Shown piece by piece: positions 26,319 to 35,362 of a stretch of DNA of 64,000 bases. The notes under the pieces were generated by a model. It was given only the letters and a program-made list of their open reading frames with translations, was not told the origin of the DNA and did no database searches. Every line of letters begins with the position of its first letter. Within the stretch, counting starts at the first letter, position 1. The DNA comes from Oerskovia jenensis (lineage in GTDB: Bacteria > Actinomycetota > Actinomycetes > Actinomycetales > Cellulomonadaceae): the NCBI RefSeq assembly GCF_016907235.1, contig NZ_JAFBBO010000001.1:1798001-1862000 (forward strand). The letters run 5' to 3'. The position numbers were made by a program, and so were the translations under genes.

Positions 26319-26636
26319 ATGCCGTTCGGTGACGACCCGCACCGGAGCGACGACCAGCACCGGAGTGACGACCCGCGCCGGAGCGACGACCGCTGGGACG
26401 GCGGCCCGGTCCCGCTCAGCCGGATCGCCGCAGGAGCCGTCCGGCTCGAGTCGGCCCGGCGGGACATCACGCAGGAGGATCTCGCCGAGCTCCTCGGCAG
26501 GTCGCGCAGCGCCGTCTCCCAGCGCTTCACGGGCAAGGTCGCGTGGTCGCTCGACGACCTCGGCACCATCGCGGCCGCGTTCGGCTGCCCTGTCGCGCAC
26601 CTGCTGGACGACGGCCCTCCCGGGCACCGCCGCTAG
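26319..26636 (+). CDS. small XRE-type helix-turn-helix regulator
   Basis: 105 residues. The helix-turn-helix at about 45-95 contains DITQEDLAELLGRSRSAVSQ and a typical tail AAFGCPVAHLLDDG. The N-terminus holds three 6-residue repeats (HRSDD type) encoded by an 18-bp tandem repeat at 26337-26390. No strong ribosome-binding site. It converges on tadC. Confidence 0.75.
   Translation: MPFGDDPHRSDDQHRSDDPRRSDDRWDGGPVPLSRIAAGAVRLESARRDITQEDLAELLGRSRSAVSQRFTGKVAWSLDDLGTIAAAFGCPVAHLLDDGPPGHRR
26337..26390 (+). repeat. 18-bp tandem repeat, three units, in XRE gene
   Basis: Units encode P/Q-H/R-R-S-D-D three times (CACCGGAGCGACGAC core with small changes). The copy number changes length in frame, so the acidic/basic N-terminal arm may vary between strains. 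Confidence 0.8.
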
Positions 26637-26667
26637 CACCGGCGACCGACCGCGAGCACTCGGCCGC

Positions 26668-27264
26668 TCAGTCCCCCAGCACCCCGCCGCCCAGGGACAG
26701 CAGCACGGGCAGCAGGCCGATGAGGACGAAGGCCGGCAGGAAGCAGACCCCGAGCGGCAGCACGAGGTGCACCGCGAGCCGGGCCGCGGCCTGACGCGCC
26801 GCGGCCTGCTGGTCGCTGCGCAGCTGTTCACCCGCTGCGCGCAGCGCCTCCCCGGGGGCCGCGCCCTGCTCCCACGCGAGTCCCAGCGCGGAACGCACCA
26901 CCGCGAGCCGGGCGGGCGCACCGGACCACGCCTCGGCCCAGCCGGCCCCGAGCACGACCGCCGCCCCGGCGCGGGCGAGCGCGGCGCCGTCGGGGCCTCC
27001 GATCGCCTGCCCCACGGCCTCGAGCGCACGCGGGACGCTCGTCCCTGCGCGGACCGCAGCCCCGAGCAGCTCGAGCAGGACGCCGATCTCGACCTGCCCG
27101 GCCGGTCCCGGCGCACGACCCACGACACGCACGGCCTGCGTGAGCGCGACGAGACGTGCCCGCACCCCCGCCCGCGCGGCCCACCACGGAGCGAGCGCGA
27201 CGGCGACCCCGCACCCGACCGCCCCGACCACGAACCGGTCGACACCCGCCAACCAGTCGCTCAC
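26668..27264 (-). CDS. tadC: TadC-like type II/IV secretion inner-membrane platform protein
   Basis: 198 residues. Type II secretion F domain with a membrane span at the N-terminus, central helices (LLELLGAAVRAGTSVPRALE, GDALRAAG-like) and a C-terminal hydrophobic pair (LVLPLGVCFLPAFVLIGLLP). The GTG overlaps tadB as GTGA. It is the last gene of the cpaE-tadA-tadB-tadC operon, which then stops 32 bases before the XRE gene. Confidence 0.85.
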   Translation of the reverse strand: MSDWLAGVDRFVVGAVGCGVAVALAPWWAARAGVRARLVALTQAVRVVGRAPGPAGQVEIGVLLELLGAAVRAGTSVPRALEAVGQAIGGPDGAALARAGAAVVLGAGWAEAWSGAPARLAVVRSALGLAWEQGAAPGEALRAAGEQLRSDQQAAARQAAARLAVHLVLPLGVCFLPAFVLIGLLPVLLSLGGGVLGD

Positions 27265-27917
27265 GACGGTGCCCCGGCGGCGCGGGCCCGCGCCACGAGC
27301 CGCCCCGACCACCGTCGGCCGACCAGCAGGAGCAGACCACCGGCGAGCAGCCCGGCGGACCCCACGCCGCCACCCAGCGCCGTCGCCAGCGGGTCGACGC
27401 CCAGCACCACCCCGAGCAGCACCCCGACGAGCGGCAGCCAGAGCAGCACCCGTGCGGTCGCGGCGGGCCCCGCGAGCGACGCCTCGCGGTCTGCGCGGGC
27501 CTCGGACTCGGCCGCGAGCGCCCGCGCGATCGACTCCAGGACCTCGCCGAGCGGCGCGCCCACGTCGGCGGCCAGTCGGCTCGCCGCCACGACCGCGGCG
27601 ACCTGCCCCTGCCCCTCGGCCGATCCACGAGCGCCCACCACGGCGAGCAGGTCGTCGCGGTCCGGCACCCCCTGCTGGTCGACCCGTACCCCGGCGGCCG
27701 AGACCCAGGCGGGGCCGGGAGCCGCGCCGGCCCGGAGCAGCGAGGCCACGTCCGCGACGACCATGCGCACCGAGGACGGCGGAGCGGACCGGTGTCGCCC
27801 GGTCCACCGTCGCCCCGGCGGGCGCCCGGCCGCGACCGGGCCGACCTCCGTCGCAGGCCGCCCCGACGGTGCGACCGCCGTCCACACGGCGCACGTGACC
27901 AGGAGGCCGAGGATCAC
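27261..27917 (-). CDS. tadB: TadB-like secretion platform protein
   Basis: 218 residues from the GTG at 27917 that overlaps the tadA stop (GTGA). An N-terminal span (ILGLLVTCAVWTAV), the T2SF core with DVGAPLGEVLESIARAL, and two C-terminal spans (LLWLPLVGVLLGVVLGV, AGLLAGGLLLLVG). It pairs with TadC in the membrane as the platform on which the ATPase acts. A GTG at 27950 would also be open but would overlap tadA further. Confidence 0.85.
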   Translation of the reverse strand: MILGLLVTCAVWTAVAPSGRPATEVGPVAAGRPPGRRWTGRHRSAPPSSVRMVVADVASLLRAGAAPGPAWVSAAGVRVDQQGVPDRDDLLAVVGARGSAEGQGQVAAVVAASRLAADVGAPLGEVLESIARALAAESEARADREASLAGPAATARVLLWLPLVGVLLGVVLGVDPLATALGGGVGSAGLLAGGLLLLVGRRWSGRLVARARAAGAPS

Positions 27918-29071
27918 GCCCCGCCCCAACGGTCCACGAACGCGTCCCACCCGACCCCGTAGACCGGGTCCTGGACCCGGTCCCAGGTCGCGACCGGGTC
28001 GACCACGAGCTCGCCGCGCGCGTCACGCCGTACGACCCCGATCTCCGCGAGGTACCGCACCCGCCCGGACCGCCGCAGGTGCAGGACCACGTCGAGCGCC
28101 CCGGCGGCCTGGGCCGCGACCGCATCGCGCGGCATGCCCGCGAGCGCTGCGAGCGCCTCGAGCCGCGCGGGGACCACGGCTGCCGCGTTGGCGTGGAGCG
28201 TCGCGAGGCCGCCGTCGTGGCCCGTGTTGAGCGCCATGAGCACCTCGCGGACCTCGGCGCCGCGGCACTCGCCCAGGACGATGCGGTCGGGTCGCATGCG
28301 CAGGGCGTTGCGGACGAGGACCGCGAGGTCGATGGCGCCTGCCCCTTCGACGTTGGGTCGGCGGGCGGTGAGCGGCACGACGTGCGGATGGTCGGGCACG
28401 AGCTCGCGGGCCTCCTCGACGCAGACGATGCGTTCGTGCCCGGGGACCAGGGACAGGAGCGCGGCGAGCAGGGTCGTCTTGCCCGTCCCGGTGCCCCCCG
28501 AGACGAGCATGTTGGCGCGTTCCGCCACGAGGCGTCGGAGCACGGGCGCCCAGCACCCGTGCAGGCCGCCCGAGTCGACGAGCTCGTCGAGCGTGAAGGC
28601 CCGGGAGCGGAGCACGCGCAGCGAGATGACGGCGCCGGACTCGCACACGGGCGCGATCGCGGCGTGCAGGCGTGTGCCGTCGGGCAGGCGGGCGTCGACG
28701 AGCGGGCTCGCGTCGTCGAGCCGTTGCCCGCCTGCTGCGGCCAGCCGGACCGCGAGCGCCCGCACCTGCGCGGGGCTCCCGAGGTGCAGGGGGACCCGTT
28801 CGAGCCCGGCGCCCCGGTCGACCCACACCTCCGCCGGGGAGTTGACCAGGACGTCGGTGACCTCGGGGTCGTCGAGCAGCGGCTGGAGCGGACCCGCGCC
28901 GTAGAGCTCGGCGCGGGCGCGCCGGGTCAGGTCCGCGAGCGCGTCGCTGCCGAGCACCCGCCCGGACCCGCGCAGGGCCGCGTGGAGCTGGGCGTCGTCG
29001 GCCGGGGCGCCGCCGACGAGCTGCCCGCGCACCTCGGCGAGCAGGGCGTCGTCGAGCGCGTCACCGCTCAT
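27914..29071 (-). CDS. tadA: TadA/CpaF family pilus assembly ATPase
   Basis: 385 residues. An N-terminal domain precedes the secretion ATPase core: Walker A GGTGTGKTT (192-200), Asp box CVEEARELVPDH (217-), Walker B RIVLGECRG (263-271), and the His box GHDGGLATLHANA (284-296). It powers Tad pilus polymerisation. The ATG at 29071 overlaps the cpaE stop (ATGA). Confidence 0.92.
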   Translation of the reverse strand: MSGDALDDALLAEVRGQLVGGAPADDAQLHAALRGSGRVLGSDALADLTRRARAELYGAGPLQPLLDDPEVTDVLVNSPAEVWVDRGAGLERVPLHLGSPAQVRALAVRLAAAGGQRLDDASPLVDARLPDGTRLHAAIAPVCESGAVISLRVLRSRAFTLDELVDSGGLHGCWAPVLRRLVAERANMLVSGGTGTGKTTLLAALLSLVPGHERIVCVEEARELVPDHPHVVPLTARRPNVEGAGAIDLAVLVRNALRMRPDRIVLGECRGAEVREVLMALNTGHDGGLATLHANAAAVVPARLEALAALAGMPRDAVAAQAAGALDVVLHLRRSGRVRYLAEIGVVRRDARGELVVDPVATWDRVQDPVYGVGWDAFVDRWGGA

Positions 29072-29871
29072 GCGACACCTCGGACCGGGGCTGCGCCGAC
29101 GGCTCCTCCGAGGCCGCCGACGATCGCGGCCAGGCCCGCACCGGCGCGTCCCAGGGGACGCCGAGCCCGGACGTCGGGCCCTTCTCCGCGGTCGACGCGC
29201 GCGGCGTGGCCCCGGTCCCAGGGCACGACCCCGGCGAGCGGCAGCCCGACGACGTCGCTCACCTCCCAGGGGTCGAGGCGACCGGGTGCGGGTCGCCGTG
29301 CCACGAGCCGCAGCGCGCGTCCGGCGCCGTGCCGGGTCGCGAGCGCCGCGGTCGCGACGGCCCCGGCGACCGAGGGCAGGTCGAGCGGGGTCACGAGCAG
29401 GAGGGTGTCGCAGGCCCCCACGAGGGCCGCGTGCCCGGCGCCCCCTGTGCCCCCGGGACCGGCGGCACCTTCAGCACCGTCCAGCACGGACCGGGGCAGG
29501 TCGAGGACCAGGACGTCGCACGCGTCCGCGAGGGCCGAGCAGACGTCCACGACCACGCCGTCGTCGAGGGTCACGGGGTCGGTGCGGTGCGCGCTGAGGA
29601 CGGGCACGTGCCGCCAGGCGGGGAGGAGCCCGGCGAGCGCCTGCCCGTCGACGGCGCCGCGCGCGTCGCGAAGGTCGGGCCATCGCGGACCGTCCCGGTG
29701 GTCGATGCCGAGCAGCACGTCGATGCCGCCGCCGCGTGTCTCGAGGTCCACGAGCACGGCGCGCCGGCCGGTGCGGCGCAGCCCGTCCGCGAGCGTGGCG
29801 GCCACCGTGCTCGTCCCCGCTCCGCCGCGTGCGCCGATCGCACCCACCACGGCTGCCACTGCCCTGCCCAT
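29068..29871 (-). CDS. cpaE: CpaE-like MinD/ParA-family pilus localisation protein
   Basis: 267 residues. The deviant Walker A is GAIGARGGAGTST (residues about 11-23), without the usual lysines, typical of actinobacterial CpaE homologues. A later VLVLDLPRS fits a Walker B. It heads the tad operon. The ATG at 29871 is preferred over one at 29877 because AAGGGGG is then at normal spacing. Confidence 0.85.
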   Translation of the reverse strand: MGRAVAAVVGAIGARGGAGTSTVAATLADGLRRTGRRAVLVDLETRGGGIDVLLGIDHRDGPRWPDLRDARGAVDGQALAGLLPAWRHVPVLSAHRTDPVTLDDGVVVDVCSALADACDVLVLDLPRSVLDGAEGAAGPGGTGGAGHAALVGACDTLLLVTPLDLPSVAGAVATAALATRHGAGRALRLVARRPAPGRLDPWEVSDVVGLPLAGVVPWDRGHAARVDRGEGPDVRARRPLGRAGAGLAAIVGGLGGAVGAAPVRGVA

Positions 29872-30013
29872 GAACATCCCCCTTGTCGGCGGCCCGGGAC
29901 CGGGCCAGGTCCATCCTGGGGGGAGACGCGAGCGCGTGGGGGCTGCGTCGTCGGGCCTGTGGACAACCCGCGCCGCACGGTGCCTGTGGACGACCGCCCA
30001 GGCCGCCCCCGAC

Positions 30014-31639
30014 TCAGTGTCCGAGCGCGAGGTACTGGTGCGCGTACGCGATCGCCATCCCGCCCTCACCGACCCCCGCCGCGACCCTCTTGACCGACCC
30101 CGAGCGCACGTCGCCGATCGCGAACACGCCCGGCGCGCTCGTCTCGAGCGCGAACGGCCGCCGGTCGGCCGTCCACTGCGGCGCGGCCGCCGCGTCCCCG
30201 CCCGTGAGGACGAATCCGTGCGTGTCGCGCGCGACCTCGGGCGGGAGCCAGCCCGTGACCGCGTCCGCACCGATCATGACGAACACGACCGGCAGCGCAC
30301 GCCGGGTCGTGGTCCCCGTCGCGGAGTCCAGCACGTCGAGGGACTCGAGCGCGCCGTCGCCGTGCAGCTCGGTGATCTGGTGCCGCGTCTCGACGCGGAT
30401 GCCGGGGTTCGCGCCGATCTGGTCGATCAGGTAGCGCGACATGCTCGCCGCGAGGGAGGGCCCGCGCACCAGCATCGTGACCGACCGGGCGTGGCGCGAG
30501 AAGAAGATCGCGGCCTGGCCGGCGGAGTTGCCCGCCCCGACGATGCAGACGTCCTGCCCCTGCGCGAGCGCGGCGTCGCTGCGTGCGGCCCCGTAGTACA
30601 GGCCGTTGCCAAGGAAGCGGTCGACCGACGGCAACGCGAGCGAGCGCCACTCGACGCCCGTCGCGACGATGACCACGGGCGCCCGCAGGGTCTCGCCGCC
30701 GTCGAGGAGGACCTCGTGCGCGACCGGTTCGATCGCCCGGACGGTACGTGTCACGACGATCTCCGCCCCGAGGCGCTGCGCCTGCGTGAGCGCGCGGCTC
30801 GCGAGGTCGTCCCCCGAGATGCCGTACGGGAAGCCCGTGTAGTTCTCGATGCGGGTCGAGGTCCCGGCCTGGCCGCCCGGCGCCAGGCTCTCGACGACCA
30901 GCGTGCGCAGCCCCTCGGCGGCCGCGTTGACCGCCGCGGTCAGCCCCGCGGGACCGGCGCCCAGGACGACCACGTCGTACTCGCCGTGCGCCGGTTCGAC
31001 GGCGAGCCCCACCGCCCGCGCGACGTCCCGCATCGCGGGGTCGGCGAGCCGGGACCCGTCGCGGAGCTCGAGCACGGGGTGCGCGCCGCCGTCGGGCCCG
31101 TCCTCCGGCTCGCTCACGACCCGGTCGAACGGGACGTGGTTGCGCGTCAGGAACGTCGCGAGGTCACGGACCCTCGCGTCGAACCGGGGGCCGATCACGC
31201 ACGCCTCCGCGACGGGCTTCTGCGACGCGTGCGCCTGGAGCGCGTCGAGGTACGAGCGGGCGAGGCTCGCCACGTGGTCGGGCACCGAGGGGGCCATCGC
31301 CGCGAGGGTGTAGAAGACGGGAGCCTCGAGCTTGATGATGCGCGACGCCTCGGTCGCGCGGCCGCTCGCCGGGAACGCCGTGCTCAGCGTCATGGGGACC
31401 TCGCCGAAGAACATGCCGGGCGTGCGCACCCCGATCACGCGCTCGGCCCCCGCCACCATCTTGGTGATCTCGGCCCTGCCCTCGATCACGACGAAGAACG
31501 CGCGCTCGTCGCCCTCGTGCGCGAAGTACTCCCCGGGCAGGAGGTGGATGTCCTCGACCGCGCCCACGAGGAACTCGAGCGGCTCGGGTGGCAGCGGCTC
31601 GAACATCGAGATGGCACGGAGCTCGTCGAGCGTGATCAT
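30014..31639 (-). CDS. cyclic-nucleotide-binding-domain + thioredoxin-reductase-like flavoprotein
   Basis: 541 residues. The N-terminal ~135 residues are a CNMP/CRP-like sensor domain (LLPGEYFAHEGDERAFFVVI, GMFFGEVPM). The rest is a two-Rossmann pyridine nucleotide disulfide oxidoreductase: FAD motif GAGPAGLTAA (about 219), NAD(P) motif GAGNSAGQAA (about 364), and GVFAIGDVR near the end. Where thioredoxin reductase has CxxC the sequence reads YYGAARSD, so no redox disulfide exists. GGAGG is 6 nt before the ATG. Electron partner unknown. Confidence 0.88.
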   Translation of the reverse strand: MITLDELRAISMFEPLPPEPLEFLVGAVEDIHLLPGEYFAHEGDERAFFVVIEGRAEITKMVAGAERVIGVRTPGMFFGEVPMTLSTAFPASGRATEASRIIKLEAPVFYTLAAMAPSVPDHVASLARSYLDALQAHASQKPVAEACVIGPRFDARVRDLATFLTRNHVPFDRVVSEPEDGPDGGAHPVLELRDGSRLADPAMRDVARAVGLAVEPAHGEYDVVVLGAGPAGLTAAVNAAAEGLRTLVVESLAPGGQAGTSTRIENYTGFPYGISGDDLASRALTQAQRLGAEIVVTRTVRAIEPVAHEVLLDGGETLRAPVVIVATGVEWRSLALPSVDRFLGNGLYYGAARSDAALAQGQDVCIVGAGNSAGQAAIFFSRHARSVTMLVRGPSLAASMSRYLIDQIGANPGIRVETRHQITELHGDGALESLDVLDSATGTTTRRALPVVFVMIGADAVTGWLPPEVARDTHGFVLTGGDAAAAPQWTADRRPFALETSAPGVFAIGDVRSGSVKRVAAGVGEGGMAIAYAHQYLALGH

Positions 31640-31800
31640 GAGTGCCTCCGGCGGACTGGGTCGCAGCGACGGGCCGCCGGAGCCCCGGTGCCGCGGCTGG
31701 TCCCCGGCGAACGTACCGCGCGCTCGCGCGTTCGACATCCGCACGCTCCCGAGCGTCCCGGAACCGGGACATACCCACCCCACCCGCCGCCGGTTGCGGC

Positions 31801-31806
31801 TAGGCT
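31801..31806 (+). promoter_or_regulatory. leaderless -10 box of the HAD gene
   Basis: TAGGCT, a TANNNT -10, ends exactly 6 nt before the GTG at 31813, so the transcript would begin at the start codon. The gene has no ribosome-binding site. Confidence 0.55.
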
Positions 31807-31812
31807 CGCCGG

Positions 31813-32688
31813 GTGACCCATCCCCAGGACTCACCGCAGACCGGCCCCCGCCCCACGACCGGTGCCCCTGAGGGGCGCCCGCGGAAGGTCGCCGCGTTCT
31901 TCGACCTGGACAAGACGATCATCGCGACGTCGTCGACCGCGGCCTTCTCCAAGCCGTTCTACGCGGGCGGCCTCATCAGCCGTGGCGACGTGCTGCGCAG
32001 CGCCTACGCCCACTTCCTGTACATGGTGGGTGGTGCGGACGCGGACCAGACCGAGCGCATGCGCGCGCACCTGAGCGCGCTCGTGACGGGCTGGGACGTG
32101 CGGACCGTCTCGCAGATCGTCGAGGAGACGCTGCACGAGTACATCGACCCGGTCGTGTACGCCGAGGCCGTCGAGCTCATCGTGAGCCACCACGACCGGG
32201 GGCACGACGTCGTGATCGTCTCGGCCTCGGGGTCGGAGGTCGTCGAACCCATCGCGGCCGTCCTGGGCGCCGACCACTACGTCGCGACCCGCATGGAGAT
32301 CGTCGACGGACGGTACACGGGCGAGATCGACTTCTACGCGTACGGCGAGAACAAGGCCATCGCGATCCGCGAGCTCGCCGAGGCCCACGGCTACGACCTC
32401 GACGCCTCCTACGCCTACTCCGACTCGATCACGGACGCCCCGATGCTCGCCGAGGTCGGGCACGGCTTCGCGGTCAACCCGGACCGGACGCTGCGGCGTC
32501 TCGCGGGCGAGAGCGGCTGGGGCACCCTCACGTTCACCCGTCCGGTCACGCTGCGCACCCAGCTCTCCCCGCCGCGGACCGCGGCCGTGGTCGGTGGCGC
32601 CGTGACGGTCGCGGTCGTCGCGTGGCTCGTGTGGCGGTCCGTGCGCCGGCGGTCGGGCGGCGGAGCGCCGGGCGGCACCAGCGCGTAG
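31813..32688 (+). CDS. HAD-IB family phosphatase (SerB-like) with C-terminal membrane anchor
   Basis: 291 residues. Motif I FFDLDKT (Asp31, Asp33), motif II VIVSASGS, and motif III/IV AYAYSDSITDAPML. A hydrophobic segment (about 257-275, VGGAVTVAVVAWLVW) and a basic tail anchor it. This phosphatase lies next to the Tad ATPase cluster in other actinobacteria too (Rv3661 beside Rv3660c in M. tuberculosis), so its place is conserved. Substrate unknown; phosphoserine-like. Confidence 0.88.
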   Translation: MTHPQDSPQTGPRPTTGAPEGRPRKVAAFFDLDKTIIATSSTAAFSKPFYAGGLISRGDVLRSAYAHFLYMVGGADADQTERMRAHLSALVTGWDVRTVSQIVEETLHEYIDPVVYAEAVELIVSHHDRGHDVVIVSASGSEVVEPIAAVLGADHYVATRMEIVDGRYTGEIDFYAYGENKAIAIRELAEAHGYDLDASYAYSDSITDAPMLAEVGHGFAVNPDRTLRRLAGESGWGTLTFTRPVTLRTQLSPPRTAAVVGGAVTVAVVAWLVWRSVRRRSGGGAPGGTSA

Positions 32689-32850
32689 GGAGCCGCCCGG
32701 ACCGCCGGAGCGTCCGCCACCCGGTCCTCTCGCCACCCGCCGCCCCGCGACAGCGGCGTTCGAACCAGGTCCTCGTTGTCCGGGTCCTCCCGGCTCGGGA
32801 TCGAACACCTCGTGGAGGTTCCGCCGTTCCGGCCCGTCCCTCTTGTGCGG

Positions 32851-33026
32851 CTCCTGGGACAGGAGTATCACTGAGGAACAACAGCATCAGGGGCGGGCGG
32901 AACCCACGCGCGAGAAGTCCACGCATAGGACTGGCTGACCGGGCTTGACCCGTTGCAGCACTACCCTCGCAGCACGCCTGTTAACCCTCGCCCCGCTGGC
33001 GAGCACGGCGCCCCTCCGGGGCGCCG
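32851..33026 (+). ncRNA. candidate riboswitch or small RNA (ydaO/yuaA-like or 6C-like), unproven
   Basis: In order: hairpin CTCCT/AGGAG (32851-32865); purine-rich GGGGCGGGCGGAACCCA (32890-32906); hairpin AGTCC/GGACT (32916-32932) leading into TGGCTGACC; hairpin CGGG/CCCG (32940-32952); then CAGCACTACCCTCGCAGC from 32956; hairpin CTCGCC/GGCGAG (32987-33003); and a GC-rich hairpin GGCGCCCC/GGGGCGCC (33007-33025). The AACCCA...TGG pairing and the CAGC..ACC-CTCG tail recall the c-di-AMP (ydaO/yuaA) riboswitch. The two final hairpins recall the actinobacterial 6C RNA, which in M. tuberculosis lies beside the same HAD gene. Similarity is by eye only. Confidence 0.35.
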
Positions 33027-33163
33027 TTCCCGTGTCCGGGCCACCTTCCACACCGCCACGACCGGTGGATGGACGCTCTCACCGCTGACGAGTGCACCCA
33101 GCTCCTGACCATCTCGTCACCGGTTCGCCCGCTCGCGTGCACCAGCCCCGTGCGCCCGCCGAA

Positions 33164-33169
33164 TACGCT
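33164..33169 (+). promoter_or_regulatory. leaderless -10 box of malic enzyme gene
   Basis: TACGCT fits TANNNT and is 6 nt before the ATG at 33176, the same distance as for the HAD gene. No ribosome-binding site is present. Confidence 0.55.
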
Positions 33170-33175
33170 GACCCC

Positions 33176-34585
<1,410 letters not shown>

Positions 34586-34626
34586 GCGGTTGCCCGGCCC
34601 GGCTGGACCGTCAAGAGAGCGTGAGG

Positions 34627-34658
34627 TGCCCGACGGCGCCGCGCACCGCCGTCGGGCA
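34627..34658. terminator. bidirectional terminator between malic enzyme and ABC operon
   Basis: TGCCCGACGGCG and CGCCGTCGGGCA form a perfect 12-bp stem around an 8-nt loop in the 114-bp convergent gap. Confidence 0.65.
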
Positions 34659-34699
34659 GGGACCCTCTCCCCCGGTCGCCCCGCCCGGGCGGGGACCGC

Positions 34700-35362
34700 T
34701 CAGTGCTGGGCCGGCTCCCGCCGCAGGTCCGCGAGCGCGTCGACCCGCGCGCAGCACGCGGCGAGCAGCTCCTCGTCGTGGCTGATGAGGAGCACCCCCA
34801 CGCCCTGGTCGGCGGCCTCGGCCTCGACGAGGCGCACGAGCGTCGCGGTCGTCGCGGCGTCGAGCATCGCGGTCGCCTCGTCGCAGATCAGGTAGCGGGG
34901 CTGCTGCGCGAGCGCCCGGGCGAGGCACGCCCGCTGGAGCTGGCCGTCCGAGACCTGGTGGGGCCTGCGCGTGAGCAGGTCGGGGGTCAGGCCCACACGC
35001 GCCGCGACCCCCTCGACGTCGACCGGGCGGCGCGCGACCTCGGCGGGCTGCGCGATGATCGAGCGCAACGTCAGCCGCGGGTCGGTCGACGCGCGGGGCG
35101 ACTGGAAGAGCATCGCCACGGACCCTCGCAGCTCCCCCTGGACCGCGAACCGCGTGCCCGTCGCGACCTGGTCGTCGATGCTCACGGACCCGGCGCGCGG
35201 TGCGTCGAGCAGCGCCAGGACCCGGGCGAGAGTGGTCTTGCCCGTGCCCGAGGGGCCGCAGAGCCCCACGATCGTGCCCGCCGGGACGCTGATCGAGACG
35301 TCGGTCAGGACCGGGGGCTTGCGGCGGTAGCCCGCCACGACGCCGCGCGCCTCGAGGCTCAT
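34700..35362 (-). CDS. peptide ABC transporter ATP-binding protein (DppF-like)
   Basis: 220 residues, short for the family because the C-terminal oligopeptide domain is missing. Walker A GPSGTGKTT, signature VSDGQLQRA (LSGGQ diverged), Walker B YLICDEATAMLD, H-loop LLISHDEEL. The ATG overlaps the previous stop (TGATG). Last gene of the five-gene importer operon. Confidence 0.88.
   Translation of the reverse strand: MSLEARGVVAGYRRKPPVLTDVSISVPAGTIVGLCGPSGTGKTTLARVLALLDAPRAGSVSIDDQVATGTRFAVQGELRGSVAMLFQSPRASTDPRLTLRSIIAQPAEVARRPVDVEGVAARVGLTPDLLTRRPHQVSDGQLQRACLARALAQQPRYLICDEATAMLDAATTATLVRLVEAEAADQGVGVLLISHDEELLAACCARVDALADLRREPAQH

Larger units (their letters stand above)
32689..33175. other. 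487-bp intergenic region with structured RNA-like segment
   Basis: No protein gene is credible. Less GC-rich than the flanks around 32830-32960, with a chain of small hairpins and conserved-looking purine motifs (next entry), then 150 bp ending in a leaderless promoter for the malic enzyme gene. Confidence 0.6.

Noticed and set aside
29958-29993. DnaA-box-like TGTGGACAA (29958) and TGTGGACGA (29985); another at 55939
   Set aside because: Isolated sites, not a cluster; no dnaA or AT-rich unwinding region nearby, so not an origin.
28079-31816. 1,245-codon plus-strand open frame across tadA, cpaE and the flavoprotein gene
   Set aside because: It runs opposite to three genes with clear motifs and has low-complexity Arg/Gly composition.
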